Assembly (NCBI GenBank): GCA_018396565.1
Contig: JAGTQO010000021.1
Location: 3,364-20,686 of the forward strand
Direction of reading: 5' to 3'
DNA length: 17,323 bases
Source of the DNA: Candidatus Bathyarchaeota archaeon
GTDB taxonomy: Archaea > Thermoproteota > Bathyarchaeia > 40CM-2-53-6 > RBG-13-38-9
The position numbers and the translations under genes are program-made. Within the stretch, counting starts at the first letter, position 1; every line of letters starts with the position of its first letter. The notes under the pieces were generated by a model that did not search any database, was not told the origin of the DNA, and saw nothing but the letters and a program-made list of their open reading frames with translations. Shown piece by piece: positions 5,967-13,857 of this stretch.

Positions 5967-7472
5967 ATGGTGATTCCCACGGCAAACGTAACTGGACTAA
6001 TATGCGGCAGCTGCCGTGAAGAATACACGACAAACCATGATTTGAATTCATGCCCGAAATGCGGCGGAGCCCTCATCCTGAACATGAACTTGACGGAGAT
6101 GATGGGAAAAATTAGCCGAGACACGTTCAGTGATAGAGGAAAGGACATATGGAGATACCTTGAGCTCCTACCAAACATAGATAGGGATAGAATAGTCTCC
6201 CTCGGCGAGGGTGGAACCGCCCTACTCCAATGTAGGAGGCTCTCCAAGACCCTAGGATTGAGGAGACTATTCATCAAGGATGAGACCACAAACCCGACAG
6301 GGTCCTTCCTCGACCGTGGAATGACAGTAGCGATCTCGAGAGTGAATCAGCTTGGATACACATCCTTGAGATGCATGGGCGTCTCAGGAAACTTCGCAGC
6401 CTCAGCGAGCGCCTACGCTTCTAGGGCAGGCCTCAAATGCACCATACACCTGGCCAAGGAGAATGTTAAGAGGCTGGACCTTGGAAAACTGTACCAGATA
6501 GTCGCTTATGGAGGCAACATCAGGATTGAAGGGGAGAGTGTGGACCATAGCGAAACAGGCACACCCAACGAGAAAACATACACCCTATCGCCAGGAAACC
6601 CATACTTCGCCGTAGGGGAGAAGACAACAGCCTACGAGCTTTGCGAGCAACTCGGCTGGCGCACACCAGACAGAATAATTGTGCCTATGGGCCATGGAGA
6701 GCATATATCCATGATCTGGAGGGGGATAAACGAGTTGAGAAGCCTAGATTTGATCAGCGGCCTGAAGGTTGCTATGACTGGCGTTCAACTGGAGGAGTAT
6801 GCCAGTCTAGTGGACCTGTTCCACGGCAGCAAGAGCGACGAAAAATACAAGGGTAGATGCAAGACCATAGCAGCCGACCTCGCTATGGAGAAGCCTGCAT
6901 ACGGATTCTTGGCAATAGAGTCGATGAGGGAGTCTGGTGGGACAGGGGTCAAAGTCAAAGACTCGGAGGTCTTGGATGCTATGGCTTTACTGGCCAGAAC
7001 TGAGGGTATATTCGCCGAGCCTGCCGCAGCGTCAACAATAGCAGGACTGAAGAGACTCATAGATCAGGGTGAGATTGACAAGTCTGAAGAAATAGTATGT
7101 GTAGTCACCGGTTCAGGTTTGAAAGACCCCTCAACCGCCCGCAGATTCATAAGAAAGATGAAGACCATAGATGCGATAGTAAGCCAGATTGAATCAAGAA
7201 GATTCACAACAAGGCTCGGAAGGACAAAGATCAGAATCCTGAATATCATAGGTGGAAGGGAGACTTACGGATATGAGATTTGGAGTGTTCTGAATGAAAG
7301 ATTCAAGGCAGGAATAGACATCTCAAGCGTATACCAGCATCTCTCCGACCTTGAGAAAGGAGGCCTGATAAGAAGAACCAGAGTGGAGAGTATCATGGGG
7401 AAGCCTGAGAGGCAATACTATTCTCTAACCGATAAGGGAAGAAACATTCTGAAGTCTGCTGTGGAAGAATAG
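5967..7472 (+). CDS. Threonine-synthase-like protein lacking the PLP lysine, fused to a PadR-like winged helix (putative regulator)
   Basis: 501 residues in three parts. Residues 11-34 form a zinc ribbon (Cys13, 16, 29, 32), as in some archaeal threonine synthases. Residues about 60-395 are a fold-type II PLP enzyme closest to ThrC: LGEGGTALL, KDETTNPTGSF, SGNFAASASAYASRAGL, GEKTTAYELCEQLGW, RESGG, LLARTEGIFAEPAAAS, TGSGLKDP. However, the Schiff-base lysine is replaced by Leu115 (codon CTC, 6309-6311), two or more base changes away from any Lys codon, and the phosphate-binding GNGGN is GHGEH (242-246). Residues about 418-500 are a PadR-like winged helix (YGYEIWSVL, SSVYQHLSDLEKGGLIRR, RQYYSLTDKGRNIL). 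I infer a ligand-sensing DNA-binding protein, not a working threonine synthase. It is divergent from pdxST through a symmetric promoter. ATG 5967 has no ribosome-binding site, so the leader is short. Confidence 0.85.
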   Translation: MVIPTANVTGLICGSCREEYTTNHDLNSCPKCGGALILNMNLTEMMGKISRDTFSDRGKDIWRYLELLPNIDRDRIVSLGEGGTALLQCRRLSKTLGLRRLFIKDETTNPTGSFLDRGMTVAISRVNQLGYTSLRCMGVSGNFAASASAYASRAGLKCTIHLAKENVKRLDLGKLYQIVAYGGNIRIEGESVDHSETGTPNEKTYTLSPGNPYFAVGEKTTAYELCEQLGWRTPDRIIVPMGHGEHISMIWRGINELRSLDLISGLKVAMTGVQLEEYASLVDLFHGSKSDEKYKGRCKTIAADLAMEKPAYGFLAIESMRESGGTGVKVKDSEVLDAMALLARTEGIFAEPAAASTIAGLKRLIDQGEIDKSEEIVCVVTGSGLKDPSTARRFIRKMKTIDAIVSQIESRRFTTRLGRTKIRILNIIGGRETYGYEIWSVLNERFKAGIDISSVYQHLSDLEKGGLIRRTRVESIMGKPERQYYSLTDKGRNILKSAVEE

Positions 7473-7505
7473 ACTATCAAAGAAGACAGATTTCAAGAAT
7501 GGCGG

Positions 7506-8363
7506 CTAGACCTTCAACCTCATGAACCTATTTATCTCAACATCGAGAGGCAGATGCCTCCTCTTCACCTTGGGTTTGGACGGTCGCGGACCAACAGTCT
7601 CATAAGCCCTAGAGGCCAACTGGTCAGCCTCACCGACAATATACCTATCCCAACCACCATAATGCCTATACCCGTCTGGTGAGGCCCATTCAGGCGTGAA
7701 CCTATCCAAGTCGTTTGGACTGATGCATACACAGACTCTATCTAGCCTCCAATGCAGGGTGAGGGGGCATGAGAAGAGCCTCTGCGGGTCCATCTCATTC
7801 TCAACAACCAACCTCGAAGAGAAACTGTCAGGCGTCAAGGCTTTATACTTCAGATTCAACTTGAGGTTAACATACTCCACAATGGCGTATGCCAAGTCTA
7901 GGGGATTCATCCTCCCAGCCAGCTCAGGTGAGATGGATTTATGGTGAAGGTGAACATGGCACCCCTCCCCACTCCATTTGACAAAGATAGATTGTGAGAT
8001 ACCACTATCTTCCAAGAAAGACACTATCTGCTTGGCTACTGCAACCGTGTCCTCCCAACCTTCCAAGTCATTATCAATATCCCAGGTGGCTGTGCAGCCT
8101 ACGATGTTGGATAGATCGGAGACATCCTCCACAGATTTTAGGTTGCGATAAATATTCGCTGTGGCGTAGAAGGCCCTAGGATCAAGCCAACCATACCTAC
8201 GCATGAGCTTAACAATATCTGACGGCCCATCGATCTTGAGGGGAAACCTGCCACCTCCCATATAGCGGATTATCAGAGGCCTCCCATCCCCACCCATCTC
8301 TGAACATCTTAAACCAACCCACCTATCCTTGGCAAATCTAGCTATCTCACATTGAACATCCAT
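7506..8363 (-). CDS. Archaeo-eukaryotic primase (PriS-like) family protein
   Basis: A 285-residue protein with the three motifs of the archaeo-eukaryotic primase fold: Asp95/Asp97 in WDIDND (motif I, metal binding), SGEGCHVH at 131-138 (motif II), and Asp192 in DPQRLF followed by CPLTLHWRLDRVCV (motif III, equivalent to the D..RLIR.P.SLH.KTGL stretch of PriS). It should be able to bind metal and nucleotides. It is shorter than replicative PriS (about 330-400 residues) and shows no obvious zinc-binding stem. No PriL gene is in the window, so it is more likely a PriS paralogue than the replicative primase. It lies 32 bases after a KaiC-like ATPase gene on the same strand, which suggests a joint role in DNA repair, replication restart or defence; which one cannot be told. 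Confidence 0.78.
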   Translation of the reverse strand: MDVQCEIARFAKDRWVGLRCSEMGGDGRPLIIRYMGGGRFPLKIDGPSDIVKLMRRYGWLDPRAFYATANIYRNLKSVEDVSDLSNIVGCTATWDIDNDLEGWEDTVAVAKQIVSFLEDSGISQSIFVKWSGEGCHVHLHHKSISPELAGRMNPLDLAYAIVEYVNLKLNLKYKALTPDSFSSRLVVENEMDPQRLFSCPLTLHWRLDRVCVCISPNDLDRFTPEWASPDGYRHYGGWDRYIVGEADQLASRAYETVGPRPSKPKVKRRHLPLDVEINRFMRLKV

Positions 8364-8395
8364 ATTCTGGTAGTGTTTAGAGGCGAGGCTATTGT

Positions 8396-9199
8396 TCAGG
8401 AGATTTCTTCCTCCTTCAATCTCTTGGCCTCCATCATCTTCTCAGTAACCTCCCTCGGCAGAGAGACATCCTCTCTTCTAGACTCTGTGGGGCCGATGAT
8501 AATTAGTCCCTTCCCGTCGACAATAGTTATCTCATGCATGTTGAGGCTGTGAGGTGTCTGCCTCATCTTCTCAACAAGAACATACCTGCGCAGTCTCCCA
8601 GCCTTAACCGACCTCCTGAACCTTATTATCCCATCCGCTATATGTTCGAGGCCGAATCCGAAAGCGTCGGATGTCGTTATCGCATATTGGGATGTTGCGA
8701 GAATTGTGAAGTCCCATTTCGCCAGAACCTTCTTTGCAAAGTATGAGTAACGCCTAGCCATGGCCGGCCTGTCAAGCCAGAACGCCGATAGACTATCTAC
8801 GATGAGCCTAGCCCTGCCATAACCAAGACTCTTCTTCGCCTCAATGACCTTACTGACAAGCTCCTCCATCTCCAAACTCTTCAAGGACCACTGATCCTCC
8901 AGACCCATCAGAGCATCCACAATGACCAGCCTCCTATCATCCACAGCCTTTTCAAGGTTGAATCCAAACTGGGCTGCCTGCCTCATAATAGAGGCTCGAC
9001 TCTCCTCAGTAGTAACATAGATACATAGATCACCATCAACCACACCCTGCCAAGTGAAGTGGATGCATAGGATTGTCTTTCCGGTTCCAGGCTCACCTGT
9101 TATCGCAACAAAGAAACCTTCAGGTATTCCGCCGCCGATAGTCCTGTCAAGTTCAACCACCCCAGTCGACAACCTCTGGATAGAACCATGCGTAGACAA
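8396..9199 (-). CDS. Single-domain KaiC/RadA-like RecA-fold ATPase
   Basis: A 267-residue RecA-superfamily ATPase of the archaeal KaiC-domain group. Residues 12-28 (TGVVELDRTIGGGIPEG) are the typical KaiC lead-in. Walker A is GEPGTGKT (35-42), the TTEES segment (63-67) carries the conserved acidic pair, and Walker B is RLIVDS (131-136). There is one ATPase domain, not the tandem pair of cyanobacterial KaiC, so a clock role is not implied. The C-terminus (about 240-267) is charged and possibly helical. The start is TTG at 9197-9199, supported by AGGAT about eight bases before it. The primase-like gene follows after 32 bases, so the pair is probably co-transcribed. Confidence 0.85.
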   Translation of the reverse strand: MSTHGSIQRLSTGVVELDRTIGGGIPEGFFVAITGEPGTGKTILCIHFTWQGVVDGDLCIYVTTEESRASIMRQAAQFGFNLEKAVDDRRLVIVDALMGLEDQWSLKSLEMEELVSKVIEAKKSLGYGRARLIVDSLSAFWLDRPAMARRYSYFAKKVLAKWDFTILATSQYAITTSDAFGFGLEHIADGIIRFRRSVKAGRLRRYVLVEKMRQTPHSLNMHEITIVDGKGLIIIGPTESRREDVSLPREVTEKMMEAKRLKEEEIS

Positions 9200-9228
9200 T
9201 AGAATCCTGCAATTATCTACATCAACAC

Positions 9229-9237
9229 TTTAATTAA
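9229..9237 (-). promoter_or_regulatory. Candidate TATA box for the KaiC-like/primase-like gene pair
   Basis: TTTAATTAA on the plus strand (minus strand TTAATTAAA) lies about 34 bases before the TTG start at 9199. It predicts a leader under ten bases, which would leave little room for the AGGAT ribosome-binding site, so the exact start of transcription is uncertain. Confidence 0.35.
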
Positions 9238-9371
9238 CGCTTTCGATAAGTTGAAAGACATAAATTTCATCCACTACTCAACAAAATTTTGCATATTCAT
9301 TTATCTTAATCTTGAAAATGTGTATCCCTCACATAATTAGTCCCATAAACTCATCTGGTGAGATACAGCAT

Positions 9372-9902
9372 ATGAATATTATATTTACGGTAGGCCACTC
9401 TACAAGAACTATCGAAGACTTCATAGAAATCCTCAGCGACTACTCCGTCGAGACCGTCGCCGATGTTAGAAGGTGGCCGAACTCAACGAAGCATCCACAT
9501 TACTGTATGGATTCTCTCAGGGAGAACTTGCTCAGGGCCGGTATTCGATACAGGTGGATGGGTGAGAATCTTGGCGGATATGTAAAGAACGGTTTGGGTG
9601 ATGAATCGCCCAATACGGGATGGGGGAGTAGAGGATTCAGGAATTACGCTGATTATGCTATGACCGGGAGGTTCAGGGCTGGGTTAGACGAGGTGGCCTC
9701 CATAGGATGTACTGAGACTGTTGCTTGTATGTGCGCTGAAAGATTCTATTGGCGTTGCCACCGGCGAATATTATCTGACTATCTAACACTCAGGGGATTC
9801 AAGGTTATACATATAGTCGATTCAGGGAAGACGGTTGAGCACACCTTACCCGAATACGCTGCAGCGAAGGGAAGCATAATAATATATAGGAAGGGGGTGT
9901 GA
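9372..9902 (+). CDS. DUF488 family protein
   Basis: A 176-residue DUF488 protein. It opens with IFTVGHSTRTIEDFIEIL (4-21), then DVRRWPNSTKHPHY (31-44), RWMGENLGG (61-69), and the conserved CAERFYWRCHRRIL (121-134) with its Cys...Cys-His-Arg cluster. These are the four conserved blocks of the family, at full length. The start is ATG 9372 because GGTGAGAT (9357-9364) is a good ribosome-binding site at the right distance and the conserved domain begins at once; an upstream in-frame ATG at 9312 would add 20 unconserved residues. The family's biochemical role is not established. It is divergent from the KaiC-like gene, but a joint function is only a possibility. Confidence 0.85.
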   Translation: MNIIFTVGHSTRTIEDFIEILSDYSVETVADVRRWPNSTKHPHYCMDSLRENLLRAGIRYRWMGENLGGYVKNGLGDESPNTGWGSRGFRNYADYAMTGRFRAGLDEVASIGCTETVACMCAERFYWRCHRRILSDYLTLRGFKVIHIVDSGKTVEHTLPEYAAAKGSIIIYRKGV

Positions 9903-10016
9903 GGCGTATTCTCAGCAGACTCATCTTATGGATGTTGTGTCAGGCCTTAACATCTTAAAGGGAATACATTAAAAAAGTTGATAACTAACCCTACATTAAT
10001 ATACTTGAGCTGCAAG

Positions 10017-10259
10017 ATGAGTTCCCAAAGGGGAAAGATGACAAAGCTTCGAGTAGTTAGACGGAACGGGGACATCTATATCGAAGACGACGACCATGCA
10101 CCAGTAATAGTCCCTGTAACGAACGCCGAAGTCAAACCCCACGAAGTCTATGATGGACTGGTACAGAGAGGGCTGATGCTGCCCAGCAGAGTAGACTTCC
10201 TATATGTCCTGATGCAGGTAATATACAAGGGCGACGACTTCGAGATAGTCATGTCCTAG
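10017..10259 (+). CDS. Small conserved-looking protein of unknown function
   Basis: I do not recognise this 80-residue protein. It starts with a basic stretch (SSQRGKMTKLRVVRR), has an acidic patch (IYIEDDDHAP), and ends with a hydrophobic and acidic C-terminus (VDFLYVLMQVIYKGDDFEIV). No signal peptide, membrane helix or cysteine motif is seen. Start candidates are ATG 10017, ATG 10038 (preceded by GGGG at 10030-10033) and ATG 9978; the promoter-like AT-rich stretches at 9968-9980 and 9993-10004 favour 10017 or 10038. The balanced composition and codon use like its neighbours (AGA/AGG, ATA) suggest a real gene, but I cannot confirm it by homology. Confidence 0.5.
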   Translation: MSSQRGKMTKLRVVRRNGDIYIEDDDHAPVIVPVTNAEVKPHEVYDGLVQRGLMLPSRVDFLYVLMQVIYKGDDFEIVMS

Positions 10260-10453
10260 TCTCCGTCTAGGCAATGCATCAACAGAACATCCAGACCTGA
10301 CCATTACTGATAATCAAGTTAGCGGAGCCCAGACTAGCAGACAAATCTAGACCGCATCTCAATATCGTCACGTGATCGAACCTAACATATCATAGTTTAT
10401 TACTCTCATCACTCCTTTGTAGAGGGCAAAAATATTGTAGGGAGCATCTACCT
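10260..10453. other. Non-coding stretch before the site-2 protease gene
   Basis: No gene supported. AGTTTATTAC (10394-10403) and AAAAATATTG (10429-10438) are the best TATA-like boxes for the downstream protease gene; GGGAG (10439-10443) may be its ribosome-binding site. Confidence 0.3.
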
Positions 10454-11572
10454 TTGTCTCTTGGAATAGGAAGACTGGCAGGATTCCAGATAACTGTGCA
10501 CTACAGTTGGATCCTCATATTCATGCTGATTATAATCATATTGGCAACAGGCTATATGCCCCACCACTATCCAGGATTAACAGGCGTCTCCTATTGGGTC
10601 ATCGGCTTAATAGCGGCTGGGCTGCTGTTCCTATCAGTTCTCTTCCATGAGCTCAGCCACTCGATCGTAGCCCGAAGATACGGGATCCCGATAACACGGA
10701 TCACCCTCTTCTTCTTCGGTGGAGTTGCCGAGATGATTGAGGAGCCCCAAGACCCGAAGGTTGAGTTGAAGATGGCTTCGGCTGGTCCTGCATCAAGCAT
10801 CCTGCTGGCAATCATCTTCGGCTCAGCCACCCACGCATCATCAACTATCAGAATGGCACCTGAAATAATTGCACCCCTCAACTACGGATTTATAATAAAC
10901 CTATTCCTTGCAGGTTTCAACCTTCTACCAGGCTTCCCCATGGATGGCGGAAGAATACTCAGGGCAACGATATGGATGTGGACGGGAAATATTGTCAAGG
11001 CAACCAGAATAGCAACCAGCGTAGGAGTAGGGTTAGCTTACGCGATGGTTGGGGTGGGATTCCTAGCAGCGTTCACAGGCTCATGGATAAACGGATTGTG
11101 GCTTGTATTCATAGGACTATTCATTAAGGGAGGAGCTGAGTCTAGCCTGAGACATACCATAATCAACAGGGCCCTGCTAGGGGTAGCTGTCAGAGACATA
11201 ATGACGAGAGAAGTGAAGACTGTGGGGCCAGAGTTGACTGTTGAGGATTTCGTTTCAGAGTATCTGTTAAGGTTCAGACATGAAGTGTATCCAGTGCTTG
11301 TGAATGGGCAGATACTTGGGATGGTATCCATCCAAGATGCGAAGAAAGTACCGAAGGAGCGGTGGCGGGCAACCTACATAAAAGATGTTATGAAGCCACA
11401 TAACATGATCGTCACTGTGAGGCCTGACCAAGAAGCTGTTGAAGCCCTTATGAAGATGTCAATGCATGACGTCGGCCAACTCTTGGTTGTAGACAATAGT
11501 AACCTAATCGGCATAGTCACGCACAGTGACCTATTACACATGGTGAAGACTAGAACCGAACTCAATCTATAA
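10454..11572 (+). CDS. Site-2 protease (M50) with two C-terminal CBS domains
   Basis: A 372-residue membrane metalloprotease. The zinc site is visible as HELSH (65-69) with Glu66 as the catalytic base, and NLLPGFPMDGG (156-166) with the third ligand Asp164. About six hydrophobic segments span residues 14-225 (for example 18-34, 47-64, 110-125, 141-156, 190-208, 210-225). A CBS pair follows at roughly 245-300 and 308-365, beginning VRDIMTREVKTV and IKDVMKPHNMIVTV, and probably binds adenine nucleotides. The family cleaves substrates inside the membrane; with CBS domains it may be energy-sensitive. The start is TTG at 10454, ahead of the conserved GRLAGFQITVHYSW opening typical of these proteins. 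The substrate is unknown. A copper ATPase gene follows after about 200 bases. Confidence 0.92.
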   Translation: MSLGIGRLAGFQITVHYSWILIFMLIIIILATGYMPHHYPGLTGVSYWVIGLIAAGLLFLSVLFHELSHSIVARRYGIPITRITLFFFGGVAEMIEEPQDPKVELKMASAGPASSILLAIIFGSATHASSTIRMAPEIIAPLNYGFIINLFLAGFNLLPGFPMDGGRILRATIWMWTGNIVKATRIATSVGVGLAYAMVGVGFLAAFTGSWINGLWLVFIGLFIKGGAESSLRHTIINRALLGVAVRDIMTREVKTVGPELTVEDFVSEYLLRFRHEVYPVLVNGQILGMVSIQDAKKVPKERWRATYIKDVMKPHNMIVTVRPDQEAVEALMKMSMHDVGQLLVVDNSNLIGIVTHSDLLHMVKTRTELNL

Positions 11573-11723
11573 TAAGTAGGCTCATCTAAGATTAAGCATA
11601 ATAGTTGAAGGCTATATGTTGAGTGGATGATGAGAGCCAATAAATTGAGAAACAATATCAAGGTAGAACATTCTTCCTCTGCCTGCATGAATATGTCTAG
11701 GAGAATCCGACAAAACATCTCTG

Positions 11724-11739
11724 AATTTAACTTGTACAA
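11724..11739 (+). promoter_or_regulatory. Candidate promoter/operator of the copper ATPase gene
   Basis: AATTTAAC (11724-11731) is a TATA-like box followed at once by the 8-bp palindrome TTGTACAA (11732-11739), about 40 bases before the TTG start at 11775. A palindrome next to the box is where a metal-responsive repressor could bind, but one short palindrome is weak evidence. Confidence 0.3.
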
Positions 11740-11774
11740 ACAAAGTATTCAAAACGTGAAGGAATGGTGGTTGT

Positions 11775-13853
11775 TTGGCAAAGGACCCTGTCTGCGGCAT
11801 GTATGTCGATGAGAATACCAGCAGACTGAGAGCTGATGTTCATGGGAGAACCTACTACTTCTGCAGCGAGAGTTGCCTCAGAACATTCCTTAAGCCTGAG
11901 GTTGAACTTAGAAAACTGAAGGCCCTAGTAGCCTTCAGTTTAGGTCTAGCCGCCCCGACACTGATATTCACCTACTTCCCAGTACTCCCCTATCTTCCAA
12001 GCAGCCTCTGGCTATTCATTCTGGCAACACCTGTACAGTTCATAGCTGGGTCAAGATATTATAGAGGCACATGGGAAGCCATCCAGAGTAGAAACGCGAA
12101 TATGGATACCCTGATAGCTGTCGGAACCTCAGCCGCATGGATATACAGCACCATAGCAACCTTCCACCCTTCAATCTTACCATCCAGCGAACTCTACTAT
12201 GACACCTCAGCAGTAATAATAGCCCTCATACTCTTAGGGAGACTCATCGAGGACCTGGCCAAAGGCAAGGCTTCAGAAGCCGTCAGGAGACTCATGGACC
12301 TCCAACCTAGAATCGCCAGGGTTGTCAGGGGAGGCCAAGAGGTTGAGGTCCCAGTGGAGCAGGTTGAGGTTGGAGATGTGGTTATCGTCAAGCCGGGTGA
12401 GAGAATACCTGTAGATGGGCAAGTTATTGAAGGCTACTCTTCTGTAGATGAGAAGATAATAACGGGTGAAGGCCTCCCTGTCGAGAAGCAGGTCGGAGAC
12501 AAAGTTGTAGGAGGCACAATGAACAAGTCGGGCCTCCTCAAAATAGAAGCTATGAAGGTGGGGGCTGACACCGTCCTATCCCAAATAGTGAGGCTTGTTG
12601 AGGAAGCCCAAGTCGCTAAGGCGCCTATACAGAGGCTCGCAGACATAGCATCCTCATACTTCGTACCAGCAGTGGTAACTATAGCTGTGGTCTCCTCCAC
12701 ACTTTGGGTCATGCTAGGTCAAGAATTCACATTCGCATTGAAGGTCTTCATATCTGTCTTAATAATCGCATGTCCATGCGCCCTAGGCATAGCGACACCC
12801 ACAGCGATAATGGTTGGAACCGGTAAGGGAGCTGAAAGCGGCATATTGATAAAGGGAGGAGAATATTTGGAGAAGGCCCGTAAACTGGATACCGTAGTAT
12901 TCGACAAGACAGGAACCTTAACAGTAGGGGAGCCTTCCGTTACAGATATAGTAGCCATCCCACCATATAGTCAAGAAACAGTTCTGAGGTATGCCGCCTC
13001 AGCTGAGTTGGGCTCCGAACATCCTCTAGGGGAGGCCATAACTAGAAAAGCCAGGGAGGCGGGTCTGGAGCTCGACGAACCACAGTCATTTAAGGCCGTA
13101 CCAGGAAAAGGTGTCGAAGCCACATGTAACGGTAGGAGGATACTATTGGGGAACCACCAATTTATGGATGAGAACGGAATATTGACAGATAAAATCGATG
13201 AGGCTGCTAGGAATCTCCAGATTGAAGGTAAGACAGTCATGTTAACAGCAGTCGATGGAGAGCTTATCGGAGCCATAGCTGTAGCTGACACCTTGAAGGC
13301 AAACTCGAAGGCTGCTGTTGAGCAACTCAAGAGGATTGGTCTTGAAGTGATCATGCTCACAGGCGACAACGAGAGGACTGCGAAAGCCATTGCGAGACAG
13401 GTTGGAATAGAAAATGTTATAGCTGAAGTATTGCCGCAGGACAAGGCTGAGACTATCAAGAAACTTCAAGAGGAAGGCAAGACCGTTGCAATGGTCGGCG
13501 ATGGAATAAATGACGCACCTGCACTTGCCCAGGCCGATGTTGGAATAGCCATCGGAGGCGGGACAGATATAGCCTTAGAAACCGGAGGCATAATCCTGGC
13601 CAAGGACGACCTCAGAGACGTGGTAGCTGCAATTCAGCTGAGTAGAAGAACGGTTGGAAAGATTAAGCAAAATCTTTTCTGGGCCTTCTTCTACAATACC
13701 GCATTCATACCGGTAGCTGCAGGCCTTTTATACCCAACCTTCAGAATACTGCTCAACCCAATGTTCGCCGCAGCAGCTATGGCCTTCAGCTCAGTGACAG
13801 TTGTTGCAAACTCCTTACTATTGAGAAGATTCGAACCGAAAATCCAGGGATGA
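11775..13853 (+). CDS. copA: Copper-transporting P1B-type ATPase with N-terminal YHS/TRASH domain (CopA-like)
   Basis: A 692-residue heavy-metal P-type ATPase. The N-terminus is a YHS/TRASH metal-binding domain (DPVCGM with Cys7; YYFCSESC with Cys30 and Cys34) in place of the usual CXXC heavy-metal domain. Then come the actuator TGE (230-232), the transmembrane metal site CPC (333-335), phosphorylation Asp377 in DKTGT, SEHPLG (414-419), and GDGINDAP (575-582). Tyr640-Asn641 and Met669 with Ser672-Ser673 match the later-helix metal ligands of Cu(I) exporters (group 1B-1). So it probably pumps Cu(I) or Ag(I) out of the cytoplasm. The usual TGES reads TGEG, leaving the key Glu intact. The start is TTG at 11775 with GGTGG just before. 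apgM begins four bases after its stop. Confidence 0.93.
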   Translation: MAKDPVCGMYVDENTSRLRADVHGRTYYFCSESCLRTFLKPEVELRKLKALVAFSLGLAAPTLIFTYFPVLPYLPSSLWLFILATPVQFIAGSRYYRGTWEAIQSRNANMDTLIAVGTSAAWIYSTIATFHPSILPSSELYYDTSAVIIALILLGRLIEDLAKGKASEAVRRLMDLQPRIARVVRGGQEVEVPVEQVEVGDVVIVKPGERIPVDGQVIEGYSSVDEKIITGEGLPVEKQVGDKVVGGTMNKSGLLKIEAMKVGADTVLSQIVRLVEEAQVAKAPIQRLADIASSYFVPAVVTIAVVSSTLWVMLGQEFTFALKVFISVLIIACPCALGIATPTAIMVGTGKGAESGILIKGGEYLEKARKLDTVVFDKTGTLTVGEPSVTDIVAIPPYSQETVLRYAASAELGSEHPLGEAITRKAREAGLELDEPQSFKAVPGKGVEATCNGRRILLGNHQFMDENGILTDKIDEAARNLQIEGKTVMLTAVDGELIGAIAVADTLKANSKAAVEQLKRIGLEVIMLTGDNERTAKAIARQVGIENVIAEVLPQDKAETIKKLQEEGKTVAMVGDGINDAPALAQADVGIAIGGGTDIALETGGIILAKDDLRDVVAAIQLSRRTVGKIKQNLFWAFFYNTAFIPVAAGLLYPTFRILLNPMFAAAAMAFSSVTVVANSLLLRRFEPKIQG

Positions 13854-13857
13854 AAAG

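Noticed and set aside
5967..7472. Calling the gene thrC
   Set aside because: The catalytic lysine is Leu115, the phosphate loop is changed, and a DNA-binding domain is attached.
11624..11726. Possible C/D box RNA (ATGATGA near 11627, CTGA near 11721)
   Set aside because: The boxes are about 90 bases apart, too far for the usual archaeal C/D RNA, and no internal C'/D' boxes or closing stem are seen.
11627..11812. 61-residue open frame before and overlapping copA
   Set aside because: No recognisable motif, it overlaps the copA start by 38 bases in another frame, and it covers the likely copA promoter.
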